Program-made: the position numbers and the translations under genes
Assembly (NCBI GenBank): GCA_019247795.1
Contig: JAFBAK010000275.1
Span: 1 to 51,590 of the forward strand
Direction of reading: 5' to 3'
DNA from: Hyphomicrobiales bacterium
GTDB taxonomy: Bacteria; Pseudomonadota; Alphaproteobacteria; Rhizobiales; Beijerinckiaceae
DNA length: 51,590 nt
Notes under the pieces: model-generated
Database searches by the model: none
Told to the model about the DNA's origin: nothing
Seen by the model: the letters and a program-made list of their open reading frames with translations, nothing else
Shown: positions 16,520 through 25,087 of the stretch, piece after piece
Layout of the letters: each line of letters begins with the position of its first letter
Numbering within the stretch: position 1 is the stretch's first letter

Positions 16520-17902
16520 ATGTCAGGGATGTGGCAGATGCGTCTTTCCTCGCTGCCGAGGCGTTCGCAACGTTGGAGTCGCGTGGCGACTCTATTGGGT
16601 GCGCTAGCCTTTCAATTCGGGCCTCTTCTGCCGGCCTTGGCCGACGGTGTGAAAGAAGAGGATGGCTATCGGCTGGAACCTGGAGATCGCATCAATGTGA
16701 GTGTCTTCGGTCAGCCGGAACTATCGGGAGACCTTCAGATCGATGGAGATGGTCGCATCACCCTCCCCTTCATCGGGCTTCTCCTCGTAAAGGAGCTAAC
16801 TGTTCCTGAATGTCAAAAGCTCATTGTCGCGCGACTTGTCGACGGCTACCTCAATCAACCCTCGGTGAGCGTGCGCGTCAGCGAGCCTCGTCCGTTGTAC
16901 ATCATCGGCGACGTGCGGGTCCCGGGATCGCATCCCTTTCAATATGGCATGAATGCCAAGGGTGCCGTGGCTCTTGCTGGTGGATTTGGGCCGTCGGAGC
17001 CCTTGCAGAATAGCTCGTTGGCCGAGTTTCTCCAGGCCGATGAACGCTTGCGACAGCTGAACCTCCAAAGGCAGGCATTGCTCGTCCGCAAGGCGCGCTT
17101 GGAGGCGCAGAGCCAAGGCCTGAGCACCTTCTCCCCGCCTGCATCGTCCAACTCCGTCGAAGCCAAAGATATCGCGGAGTTGGTCGCGATCGAAAAGGAC
17201 ACCTTGGCTTCGCAGATCGCAAATCAAAAAACCCTCGTCGATCTCATGCATTCGCAAAAGCCGCGCCTCGAAAAGGAGATAGAAGCCACCAATGGCCAGA
17301 TCACCACCGAAAAGAAAGAACTCGCTCTCGCCGGGCAAAATGCCGATCAATACGGGAAGCTGGTGAGACAAGGCCTCGGTCTCTCGAATGCAGAAATGCA
17401 GCTTCGGCTGAGTGAGGCCAATTATGAAAGCGACATCTGGAGGCTGGAGGCTCAGCTTTCGCGGCTTCAAATGGATTCTGGCGATCTCGATCTCAAGATC
17501 AACGAAGTCGAGTCGGCATTCAAGAAGCAGACTCTCACAGAGTTGGCCGACGTACGCGGCCGTCTCAAGGAACTCGAGGTGACGCTGCCTCTCGCGCGCG
17601 AAATCCGTGAGGTCAAACTGCAACAAGCCAGCAGTATTGGGGGGATCGAGCCCAGCCACTCGATCAGCATCACCCGGACCCAAGACGGCAAGGCCTCGAC
17701 CTTCGAGGCGAGCGACACCAGCATGCTGGAGCCCGGCGATGTTGTTGAGATCAAGAGACTGCTCTCCCCCGAAATCTCACAGCCCGACGCTCTCCTGCGG
17801 CAGTCCAATTCGAGCCCGCAAAAGCTTGGAGCCCAAAAGCTTGGAGCCGCAGTGAACGGTACGCCAGTCGCCTCTGCCGTTGCCAGCCAACTGGAGCATT
17901 GA
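16520..17902 (+). CDS. polysaccharide export periplasmic protein (ExoF/Wza-like)
   Basis: 460 residues from ATG 16520, which has GGAG six bases upstream; a longer frame opens at 16433. A signal peptide covers about 1-42 (VATLLGALAFQFGPLLPALA). The polysaccharide-export domain follows (YRLEPGDRINVSVFGQPEL, 50-68; LPFIGLLLVKELTV) and then an SLBB-type segment (PRPLYIIGDVRVPGSHPF, about 123-140). Residues about 165-390 form a long coiled coil (EKEIEATNGQITTEKKELAL), as in ExoF of Sinorhizobium. It should form the periplasmic/outer-membrane part of the export channel and pair with the Wzz-like protein. First gene of the rightward operon. Confidence 0.87.
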   Translation: MSGMWQMRLSSLPRRSQRWSRVATLLGALAFQFGPLLPALADGVKEEDGYRLEPGDRINVSVFGQPELSGDLQIDGDGRITLPFIGLLLVKELTVPECQKLIVARLVDGYLNQPSVSVRVSEPRPLYIIGDVRVPGSHPFQYGMNAKGAVALAGGFGPSEPLQNSSLAEFLQADERLRQLNLQRQALLVRKARLEAQSQGLSTFSPPASSNSVEAKDIAELVAIEKDTLASQIANQKTLVDLMHSQKPRLEKEIEATNGQITTEKKELALAGQNADQYGKLVRQGLGLSNAEMQLRLSEANYESDIWRLEAQLSRLQMDSGDLDLKINEVESAFKKQTLTELADVRGRLKELEVTLPLAREIREVKLQQASSIGGIEPSHSISITRTQDGKASTFEASDTSMLEPGDVVEIKRLLSPEISQPDALLRQSNSSPQKLGAQKLGAAVNGTPVASAVASQLEH

Positions 17903-17946
17903 ACAAGTCAAAGACCGCGTGTTTCCGGTCTTTTTCGTGAAGAACC

Positions 17947-19278
17947 ATGACATATGTTTTAAGCGCCTCGAGAACCCATTTTTTCAGCGAACGGTATCTC
18001 GCGTTCCTCGCGTTAGTGCTCGCCGGGTATGCCCTTTTTGGAAAGGGATTCGCATATCTCGGAGTTCCGCCCCTGTTCATCGGCGAGATCGCGTTGTCCG
18101 TTGGCGTCGTCATTCTCTTGCGTAGCGGATGCCTGCTTGCCTCGTTGGCGACGATGCCCAGCTTCCTTCTAGCCTGCACAATGGCTTGGGTACTCCTGCG
18201 CACATTGCCTTTCATCGGCGTTTATGGATTCGACGCGCTGCGCGACAGCGTCGTCATCCTGTATGGCGGATTCGCGTTCATTGTCATCGGCGCATTATTG
18301 GAGGACCCGCAGCGGATCAATTTGGCATTATCGTATTATGGACGCTTTCTGAAATTTTATATCCCCGCTATTCCATTCATACTTGCTGTAAACAGATACC
18401 TTGTTGAATACCTCCCGACCCTCCCGTGGTACAACGTCCCTCTTGTCGAGATAAAGACGGGTGAGGCTGCGGTGCATCTGAGCGGCGCTGTGGTGTTCGT
18501 CCTTGCCGGTTTCGGCAGGCTGACGCTCTCCTCGATCGCTTTCATTGTCACTGCGCTGGCCATGCTCTCGACCGGCAGAGGAGCATTTCTCGCCTTTGCC
18601 GTGCCCGTGTTTTTTGCGGTGATCGTGCTGGGCAAGATGCGCGCATTCGCCACCATCATGGCCGTCGTGATCCCATTCTTTTGCGCCGCATACCTTATTG
18701 AGACGTCTTCGGGCGAATACCGCGAACCGATATCATCCGATAAGCGCCCGATCAGCACGCGGCAAATCGTCGACAACCTCGCCAGCATCGTCGGCCATTC
18801 GGGAGCGCAAACGGAGGGCACCAAAGAGTGGCGTCTTCAATGGTGGAATATCATCATCGCGAACACGGTGCTCGGGCCCAACTTCTGGACGGGGCGGGGC
18901 TTCGGTCTGAATCTCGCCGACGCTGATGGTTTCCGCGACGGAGATCATCCGGACGCTCCAGCCTTGCGAAGCCCCCACAACGTTCACATGACAGTTCTGG
19001 CCCGGGCCGGCGTGCCAGGGGCAGTGCTGTGGGGGCTTCTGCTCGCTTCCTGGACCGTGATGCTGACGGGCGCGACCTTGTCCGCTCGTCATCAAGGTCA
19101 AAATGAATGGGCCGGTCTTTTTTTGTTCATCGCCTGCTACGTGATGGCGATGATCGTCAACGCAAGTTTCGATGTAGCGTTGGAAGGTCCAATGCTTGGA
19201 ATATGGTTTTGGTGTTTGATCGGGTTCGGCATTGGCTCCGTGATGATCTTTCGCTGCCAAGCTATGCCGGCGCATTGA
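17947..19278 (+). CDS. O-antigen-ligase/Wzy-like polysaccharide polymerase
   Basis: A 443-residue inner-membrane protein with about 11-12 hydrophobic spans (for example YLAFLALVLAGYALFGKGFA at 17-36). A large hydrophilic loop between late spans contains KEWRLQWWNIIIAN and GRGFG, then HNVHMTVLARAGVPG. This H-N-x-x-x-x-x-A-R-x-G pattern is the signature of the Wzy/WaaL/ExoQ superfamily. It should join lipid-linked repeat units in the periplasm. It starts 44 bp after the ExoF-like gene and ends 59 bp before the epimerase gene, so all three are likely cotranscribed. Confidence 0.85.
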   Translation: MTYVLSASRTHFFSERYLAFLALVLAGYALFGKGFAYLGVPPLFIGEIALSVGVVILLRSGCLLASLATMPSFLLACTMAWVLLRTLPFIGVYGFDALRDSVVILYGGFAFIVIGALLEDPQRINLALSYYGRFLKFYIPAIPFILAVNRYLVEYLPTLPWYNVPLVEIKTGEAAVHLSGAVVFVLAGFGRLTLSSIAFIVTALAMLSTGRGAFLAFAVPVFFAVIVLGKMRAFATIMAVVIPFFCAAYLIETSSGEYREPISSDKRPISTRQIVDNLASIVGHSGAQTEGTKEWRLQWWNIIIANTVLGPNFWTGRGFGLNLADADGFRDGDHPDAPALRSPHNVHMTVLARAGVPGAVLWGLLLASWTVMLTGATLSARHQGQNEWAGLFLFIACYVMAMIVNASFDVALEGPMLGIWFWCLIGFGIGSVMIFRCQAMPAH

Positions 19279-19337
19279 AGATCTGCCATCTGATCGAGGA
19301 AAATCCAGGGGTCTGGTGTGCTTGGGATTTTGAATCA

Positions 19338-20360
19338 ATGACGAAGATTCACATCGATAAAGAGGCACGCGTCGTAATAACGGGAGCAGGAGGTTTCATC
19401 GGCGGCCACATGGTGAGATCCCTTAGGGACAAAGGCGTCCGGCATATTCGCGCGGTGGATCGAAAGCCGTTCGATGAATGGTACCAGACTCTCGACGATG
19501 TCGAGAACCTTCATCTTGACCTCGCCTCGTTGGACTCCTGCAAAGTGGCCGCGCGCCGCGCCGATTACATTTTCAATCTTGCCGCTGACATGGGAGGCAT
19601 GGGGTTCATTGAAGTCAACAAGGGATTGTGCATGCTCTCAGTGCTGACCTCGACGCATATGCTGGTGGCGGCGAGGGATGCAGGCGTAGAGCGCTTTTTC
19701 TACTCGTCTTCAGCTTGCGTCTACAATGCAAGTAAGCAGACAGATCCTGTAAATACAGGCTTGGCAGAAGAAGACGCCTATCCGGCCATGCCCGAGGATG
19801 GTTACGGATGGGAGAAGCTTTTTTCCGAGCGCATGGCCCGCCATTTCGCCGAGGATTTCGGACTTGAGACCCGCGTCGCTCGCTACCACAACGTCTACGG
19901 ACCATGGGGCACATATGACGGAGGCCGAGAGAAGGCACCCGCCGCAATCTGCCGTAAGGTGATAGAGGCTAAACGATCGGGGAACCATGAAATCGAGATT
20001 TGGGGCGATGGCGAACAGACACGCAGCTTCATGTATATCGACGATTGCATCCACGGAACCCTCGCACTCATGCAAAGCGATGTGCGCGAACCGGTCAACA
20101 TCGGTTCGGACGAGCTCGTCAGCATCAACCAGCTTGTTTCCTTGGTGGAGGATATTGCGGGCGTGACGTTACGGCGCAGATATAATCTCGACGCTCCCAA
20201 GGGTGTTCGCGGTCGCAACAGCGACAACAGCAAGATCAAGGACGTATTGAATTGGGCGCCCTCCATCCGATTGCGAGACGGGCTCGAGAGAACCTATACT
20301 TGGATCGATGAGCAGATGAGGTCGGAGAAGCCGGCAGCTCGCGCGGTATTTGCTGCCTGA
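19338..20360 (+). CDS. GDP-mannose 3,5-epimerase-like NAD-dependent enzyme
   Basis: 340 residues from ATG 19338; a longer frame overlaps the polymerase gene and is not favoured. NAD site VVITGAGGFIGGHM (12-25). The stretch LAADMGGMGFIE (81-92) is diagnostic of plant-type GDP-mannose 3,5-epimerase. C127 (SSSACVY), Y156/K160 (YGWEK) and K199 (GGREKAPAA) keep the same relative spacing as the plant catalytic residues C145, Y174/K178 and K217. The enzyme converts GDP-mannose to GDP-L-galactose (also GDP-L-gulose). This implies an L-galactose or L-gulose unit in the polymer, or a related sugar if specificity differs. Last gene of the rightward operon. Confidence 0.85.
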   Translation: MTKIHIDKEARVVITGAGGFIGGHMVRSLRDKGVRHIRAVDRKPFDEWYQTLDDVENLHLDLASLDSCKVAARRADYIFNLAADMGGMGFIEVNKGLCMLSVLTSTHMLVAARDAGVERFFYSSSACVYNASKQTDPVNTGLAEEDAYPAMPEDGYGWEKLFSERMARHFAEDFGLETRVARYHNVYGPWGTYDGGREKAPAAICRKVIEAKRSGNHEIEIWGDGEQTRSFMYIDDCIHGTLALMQSDVREPVNIGSDELVSINQLVSLVEDIAGVTLRRRYNLDAPKGVRGRNSDNSKIKDVLNWAPSIRLRDGLERTYTWIDEQMRSEKPAARAVFAA

Positions 20361-20509
20361 GCCGTTCGGCCGAGCCCACTCTTCACAACCTGTCTCATTA
20401 CAGTCCCACGCGCTTTCAGGCTCAACGCACCGAGTAGATTCGAGTGGCAGACGGACCGAGCACAATTGCGAATTGATCGTCGTGCTGCGCAATCGTCGTG
20501 CTGTTTGCG

Positions 20510-22453
20510 CTAGGCCACCTCTTCCAGCCCCTCCTCGATGCGGGGCTCTTCGAGATAGCCGGGCACGGTGAGCAGAACCAGGCGCGAGCCGCCATAGCGC
20601 AGCAGCGCGCGGCGGACGCGGTAGGAACGGTGGGTGTGCAGCAGATACTGCCACCAATGTTCCTTCACCACCTGGGGAAGAAGCACGGCGATAAGCCGAT
20701 CGCGGTTCTCTTTCTCGATCTGCGCGATGAGCTGCAGCAACGGCTCCGTGATCCGGCGATAGCGCGCCTCCAGCAGCATAAGCTTCGGCGGCTTCATTCC
20801 GGCCGCCCTCGCAGGCTGCTCGACGTTCGAGGACCACTGACGGCGCAGTTTCTTATGCTGCTCGCGAGTGTCGGGCCCCTGCAGATCCATGAAGCTCACC
20901 GCCACTACATCCGGCGACAGTCCCAAAGCGAACTGCAATCCGCGGTCGGTCAACCGGTTCCATTCTTCGATCAGCAGCAGGACAATTGGCGGATCTGCAT
21001 GGGTGAGATGAAGCGGCCCGTCTTCGCGCAGCTGCGCGTCGAGTTCGGCGTAGTATTTGTGAATGGTCTTGAGAAGGAAAATCACGCAGGGAATTACCAG
21101 CACCGTAATCCACGCGCCCTCCACGAACTTCGCGACCACGATGATCCCCAGCGCCACTCCCGTAACCGAAGCGCCGACGATGTTGATCGCGAGGCTGAGC
21201 CGATGCCCATGCCGCACGCGCCCGCTGGTCGCATGTTTGAGTTCCGCGAGCCAGTGAAAGACCATGCCGAGCTGCGACAACGTGAAGGTAAGGAAGGCGC
21301 CTATCGCGAATAGCGGGATCAACCGGTCGGTGATGCCCCCGAAGGCGATCAGCAGCAGCCCGGCGGCGCCCGCGAGGTAGAGAATGCCGACCGAGAATAC
21401 CAGCCGCCGGCCGACGACCGCCAAGGGGCGCGGCAAGAAATCATCCTGTGCAACCAGCCGGCATACTCGCGGGAAATCGACAAAGCTGGTATTGGCCGAA
21501 AGGCACAGAATGGCGAGCGCGCTGCCGATCGCAACATAGTAGAGCACGCCGCGGCCGATGACGGCTCCTGTGAGCTGTGACAGCACACTTTGATAACCTT
21601 CCTGAGTTTGATCCATGGCGCTCACGCCGTAGGCGCGAGCCAGGTAGCTGATGCCGGCCAGCAGGATGCCGAGGATGAGGCAGATGGCGCCGAGCGTCCG
21701 GTAGGCTCGCGGCACCACCGGCTCTCGAAACGCGCTTACGCCATTGCTGACCGCTTCCACGCCGGTCATCGCCGTGCAGCCAGCTGCGAAGGAGCGCATG
21801 AGCAGCCAGAGGGTCACCGCCTCCGTGGCGGGAGCAGCCGATGGGGGCGCAACGACCGGCGACGGATGCCCGCCCGCCGCCAGCGTCTTGTAAACTCCGA
21901 GTGCGACGATGGCGAGAAAGCTCGCGACGAAAAGATAGGTAGGCAGCGCCCAGGCCCGGCCCGCGTCGACGGTGCCCCGTAGGTTCATGAACGTGACAAG
22001 CAGCAGGATGCCGAGGCAGAGGCTCAAGGTGTAGGGTTGAAGCGGGGGCAGCGCCGAGGTGAGCGCGCCCACCCCAGCCGAGATGCCGACCGCCACATTC
22101 AGCACATAGTCGATCATGAGCGCCGACGCGGCGAGCAGGCTGGCATTGGTCCCGAGATTAGCCTTCGAGACCGTATAGGCGCCGCCATTGCTCGGATAGG
22201 CGCGGATGGTCTGGCGGTAGGAAACGTAGAGGATCACCAGGAGCACCAAGATCGGCAACATGACCACGCCGATATAGGCAAGACCCGCGGCGCCGAGAGG
22301 CATCATTGCGGTCAGCGCCGCCTCGGGTCCGTAGGACGAGGAACCCAACCCGTCCAACCCCATCGCCGGCACGCCTTCGAAGGCAGTGATCTTGCGCGCG
22401 GTGTGTTCCTCGTTCGCGAGCCGGCGTCCGAGGAGAAGCTTGAGTAGTGGCAT
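20510..22453 (-). CDS. APC-family transporter, KimA-like (possible potassium importer)
   Basis: 647 residues from ATG 22453 (MPLLKLLLGRRL). The N-terminal signature FEGVPAMGLDGLGSSSYGPEA is the APC/KimA span-1 motif; about 12 hydrophobic spans follow up to residue 450. A soluble C-terminal domain (about 450-647) contains PPIVLLLIEEWNR and a USP-like core (DVVAVSFMDL, RLIAVLLPQVV, LVLLTVPGYL), as in the cyclic-di-AMP-regulated potassium importer KimA. Substrate potassium is the best guess; an amino acid is possible. It is convergent with the epimerase gene, with no obvious terminator between them. Confidence 0.8.
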   Translation of the reverse strand: MPLLKLLLGRRLANEEHTARKITAFEGVPAMGLDGLGSSSYGPEAALTAMMPLGAAGLAYIGVVMLPILVLLVILYVSYRQTIRAYPSNGGAYTVSKANLGTNASLLAASALMIDYVLNVAVGISAGVGALTSALPPLQPYTLSLCLGILLLVTFMNLRGTVDAGRAWALPTYLFVASFLAIVALGVYKTLAAGGHPSPVVAPPSAAPATEAVTLWLLMRSFAAGCTAMTGVEAVSNGVSAFREPVVPRAYRTLGAICLILGILLAGISYLARAYGVSAMDQTQEGYQSVLSQLTGAVIGRGVLYYVAIGSALAILCLSANTSFVDFPRVCRLVAQDDFLPRPLAVVGRRLVFSVGILYLAGAAGLLLIAFGGITDRLIPLFAIGAFLTFTLSQLGMVFHWLAELKHATSGRVRHGHRLSLAINIVGASVTGVALGIIVVAKFVEGAWITVLVIPCVIFLLKTIHKYYAELDAQLREDGPLHLTHADPPIVLLLIEEWNRLTDRGLQFALGLSPDVVAVSFMDLQGPDTREQHKKLRRQWSSNVEQPARAAGMKPPKLMLLEARYRRITEPLLQLIAQIEKENRDRLIAVLLPQVVKEHWWQYLLHTHRSYRVRRALLRYGGSRLVLLTVPGYLEEPRIEEGLEEVA

Positions 22454-22504
22454 TGCGCAACCTAGAAAACAGCAAAGATGGTGCGCGTTCACAACGTCCT
22501 CGGA

Positions 22505-22663
22505 TTAGGTGCGTTCCGGCTTGAAAGAAACGGGTGAGTGCAGCCACCGGGCGCTGCCCCTGGCTTCCGGCGCCATCATCTCAAACCTGTTTCCGAGCAG
22601 AGGCGGGCCTTCCGCCTCGAGCGGCTGCATTCGAATGCTCAACAGGACATCATCTATCTTCAT
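22505..22663 (-). CDS. possible small hypothetical protein upstream of the APC gene
   Basis: A 52-residue frame, MKIDDVLLSIRMQPLEAEGP, ending HSPVSFKPERT. GGGAAC lies upstream of the ATG at 22663 and the stop is 51 bp before the transporter gene on the same strand. Codon use looks ordinary. No family recognised. It could be a small partner of the transporter or chance. The divergent region 22664-22897 between it and the methyltransferase gene shows nothing else. Confidence 0.3.
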   Translation of the reverse strand: MKIDDVLLSIRMQPLEAEGPPLLGNRFEMMAPEARGSARWLHSPVSFKPERT

Positions 22664-22897
22664 TCGCGGGTTCCCATGGGAACGCCGGTTGTAGTTTCCT
22701 TTGAGGATCACGCTTCTCGTTCGGCCGGGCCCGCCAGTGCAGCCAAAGCATGGCATTCGGTTCGGCGGTTCTCGCCTGCCGCGATCAAAGCGCATCAAGC
22801 CTTGGCACGATCGCACCACGCTGAACAATCGTTGATCGCGGCGCGTGCGATTGATAGCCTGGAACGGGCTGCGCGGTATCGATCAAGGGAGGTCAAT

Positions 22898-23959
22898 ATG
22901 CGTGAGCCGAACCCCGATAAATTGAATGAGCTTGCAGGGAAGCTCGTCGGCGATCTCGGAGCTGCGATGGCCGGCGCGAGCATCGTGCTTGGAGATCGGC
23001 TCGGTCTCTACAAGGCGATGGCCGACGGAGAAAAGGTCACCTCGTCCGAGCTGGCCAAGAAGACGGGGCTGCACGAGCGCTATCTTCGCGAATGGCTCTC
23101 GGCGCAAGCGGCGTCCGGCTACATCGAGTATCACTCCGACAAAAATGCGTTCTCGCTCTCGCCGGAGCAGGCGATGGCATTCGCCGACGAGAGTTCTCCG
23201 ATCTTCTTTGCCGGCGCCTTCGACATCGTGCAGTCGACCTATCTCGACGAACCGACAGTCGAAGAGGCTTTTCGCACCGGCAAAGGCGTGGGCTGGCACG
23301 ATCATTCGAAGTGCCTGTTTTCCGGAACGGAACGATTCTTCCGCCCGGGCTACAACGCCAATCTAGTCTCGAGCTGGATTCCCGCCCTCGACGGCGTCGA
23401 GAAGCGCCTGAGAGACGGCGCCAAGGTCGCCGATGTCGGTTGCGGCCATGGGGCTTCGACCATCCTAATGGCCAAGGCATTCCCGAATTCCGAATTCTTC
23501 GGTTTCGATTACCACACGCCATCACTCGAACGTGCGAAGGAGGCCGCGCAAGAGGCGGGCGTCGCTGACCGAATTACCTTCACGAAAGCTTCCGCGAAGG
23601 ACTTTCCCGCGAAGGATTATGATCTTGTCGCCTTTTTCGATTGCCTGCACGACATGGGAGACCCGATCGGCGCCGGCAAGCACGTGCGTGAAACTCTGGC
23701 GAAAGATGGGGTCTGGATGATCGTGGAGCCCTTCGCGCACGACGAGCTCAAAGACAATCTCAACCCGGTCGGGCGTATCTACTACAATGCCTCCACTTTC
23801 ATTTGCACGCCCGCATCCTTGTCTCAGGAAGTCGCGCTTGGGCTCGGCGCACAGGCGGGCGAACGCCGGCTACGAAAGGTTGTCACGGAGGCGGGGTTCA
23901 CACGTTTTCGCAAAGCGAGCGACACGCCCTTCAACATGATTCTTGAGGCGCGTCCGTGA
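22898..23959 (+). CDS. class I SAM-dependent methyltransferase
   Basis: 353 residues. ATG 22898 has a near-perfect ribosome-binding site (GGGAGG, five bases away), so the longer frame from 22538 is rejected. Residues about 20-95 form a winged-helix dimerisation domain (TSSELAKKTGLHERYLREWL, 48-67). The catalytic domain has motif I, VADVGCGHGAST (177-188), then FGFDYHTPSLERAK, and YDLVAFFDCLHDMGDP. The layout resembles the O-methyltransferase/RebM-like families with an N-terminal domain. The substrate cannot be read. It stands alone, divergent from the small gene at 22663. Confidence 0.85.
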   Translation: MREPNPDKLNELAGKLVGDLGAAMAGASIVLGDRLGLYKAMADGEKVTSSELAKKTGLHERYLREWLSAQAASGYIEYHSDKNAFSLSPEQAMAFADESSPIFFAGAFDIVQSTYLDEPTVEEAFRTGKGVGWHDHSKCLFSGTERFFRPGYNANLVSSWIPALDGVEKRLRDGAKVADVGCGHGASTILMAKAFPNSEFFGFDYHTPSLERAKEAAQEAGVADRITFTKASAKDFPAKDYDLVAFFDCLHDMGDPIGAGKHVRETLAKDGVWMIVEPFAHDELKDNLNPVGRIYYNASTFICTPASLSQEVALGLGAQAGERRLRKVVTEAGFTRFRKASDTPFNMILEARP

Positions 23960-24011
23960 AGGTAGGGCACGTGCGCTGCCGCTCGCTTGGAGGGAAAATG
24001 CGGAACTGAGC

Positions 24012-24064
24012 AAAAAAAGAGCGCCTCGACCGATGTGAGGGCGGGGAGCCGGCGGCCGAGGCGC
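24012..24064 (-). terminator. probable intrinsic terminator for leftward transcription
   Basis: On the leftward strand GCGCCTCG (24064-24057) pairs with CGAGGCGC (24028-24021) around a 28-base GC-rich loop and is followed by TCTTTTTTT (24020-24012). The only leftward gene close upstream is 24259-24717, about 195 bp away. The loop is long for a terminator, but the T-run is good. Confidence 0.5.
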
Positions 24065-24258
24065 AACGCAGCCATAAACGCGCACTGCACTCAAGAGTTA
24101 ACATCGGCTTAGCGTCGAAGTCACGATCCATGGACGGAGCACCGTGTTGCGCCAGTGTAGCACATCGGCGCGTACTCGGCGGCCGACACCGGCGCGGCGC
24201 CTAGACCGGCCGGCCTGCCGCCACGGCTTCGGCGTTGATGGCGCGGTCACGCGAGTCT

Positions 24259-24717
24259 CTATCGATGCAAAACGCCCTTCAATGAGGCGGGAAGCTTCTG
24301 CCCCACCGCATCGCAGACGGCGCTGGGATTAAGCTTGAGCAAAGCGGCCATGATCCGCTCCACTTCATCCCGTCGGGTCACGTAAGCCGAGGTATCGTTC
24401 ACTTCCGCCGAAGGTCGCTCCAGCCAAAGGCTCAACTCTTTCGCCTCAGGCTCGTCGATCTTGAAGCCGCATTTGCTTGCGCCCGCCTGCTTGATCGCGG
24501 TCAGGGTGCCAAGGATCTCAGCCAGCTGAAAACGCCACACGGCAGAGTCGAACCCGCGCAGAACGGAATCGACCGAGGATATTTCCGAAACGGCCGCGCT
24601 CTGCATCATTCCGGCGAGGCAGGCGCCAAAGAAAGCCGTGAGCATGGCCTTTCGCATGATGGCCTTTCGCATGATGGCCTTTCGCATGATGGCCTTTCGC
24701 ATGAAGGCCCTTCGCAT
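24259..24717 (-). CDS. small secreted hypothetical protein with reiterated start region
   Basis: Up to 152 residues. The N-terminus consists of five 5-residue units (MRRAF, MRKAI three times, MRKAM), each beginning with Met, and then LTAFFGACLAGMMQSAAV, a signal-peptide-like core. The mature part is mostly helical (SVLRGFDSAVWRFQLAEILG), with two Cys (SKCGFKI and SAVCDAV). No family recognised. The innermost Met (position 24657) alone would give a normal signal peptide; the outer ones extend its n-region. See the repeat entry for the DNA basis. Confidence 0.6.
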   Translation of the reverse strand: MRRAFMRKAIMRKAIMRKAIMRKAMLTAFFGACLAGMMQSAAVSEISSVDSVLRGFDSAVWRFQLAEILGTLTAIKQAGASKCGFKIDEPEAKELSLWLERPSAEVNDTSAYVTRRDEVERIMAALLKLNPSAVCDAVGQKLPASLKGVLHR

Positions 24718-24720
24718 GAT
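24646..24720 (-). repeat. five-copy 15-bp tandem repeat over a gene start
   Basis: Five head-to-tail copies with consensus ATGCGAAAGGCCATC on the coding (leftward) strand, period exactly 15 bp; the two outermost copies carry single-base changes. Each copy holds an in-frame ATG, and the GAAAGG of one copy lies about five bases before the ATG of the next. Each unit could therefore act as ribosome-binding site plus start codon. Because the period is a multiple of three, copy-number changes keep the frame. Confidence 0.85.
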
Positions 24721-25087
24721 GGCCTCCCGCCATCCTCATCTCCCAACCACATTGCGGCACGAGCCTTGAGACGCTTCGAGGATTGCCCCTCTTTACCGTT
24801 TTTTTGAACGGATGCCGCTTTGTTCGCGAAGACTTTCTGCAATCACGCTATATTTGGCCGCAACTCGCAGTCGGAGCAAGAGCTTGGTGGTTCGGCACGA
24901 CGAGTGCAGAATAAGGCGCGCCGACACTGCGAAGGTCCGAGATGGAAAGCAACGCTTCGCGACATGCGCTCCTCCACTTTTCTAACGAGACCCAGAGCCG
25001 CCGACCCGCCATTTTCGGGGGCCGCCAAGTCGCCCGCCCTCGACGGCGCCTTCGTCTGGCGGCCGCCGCCCGCGCACAGGTGATCGG
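24721..25087. other. divergent intergenic region
   Basis: The 367-bp stretch lies between the small secreted gene (leftward) and the sugar ABC operon (rightward) and should hold both promoters. It contains several GC-rich hairpins (for example around 25005-25060), but no sequence I can name as an operator. Confidence 0.4.

Noticed and set aside
16796-17683. 295-codon leftward frame opposite the ExoF-like gene
   Set aside because: Antisense shadow; the rightward protein has signal peptide, export domain and coiled coil.
19107-19337. N-terminal extension of the epimerase
   Set aside because: It overlaps the polymerase gene in another frame and does not resemble epimerases; the fold begins after ATG 19338.
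22538-22897. N-terminal extension of the methyltransferase
   Set aside because: ATG 22898 has an excellent ribosome-binding site and the extension has no domain likeness.
24646-24720. Tandem repeat considered as a CRISPR array
   Set aside because: Units are 15 bp with no spacers; they encode the start of a protein.
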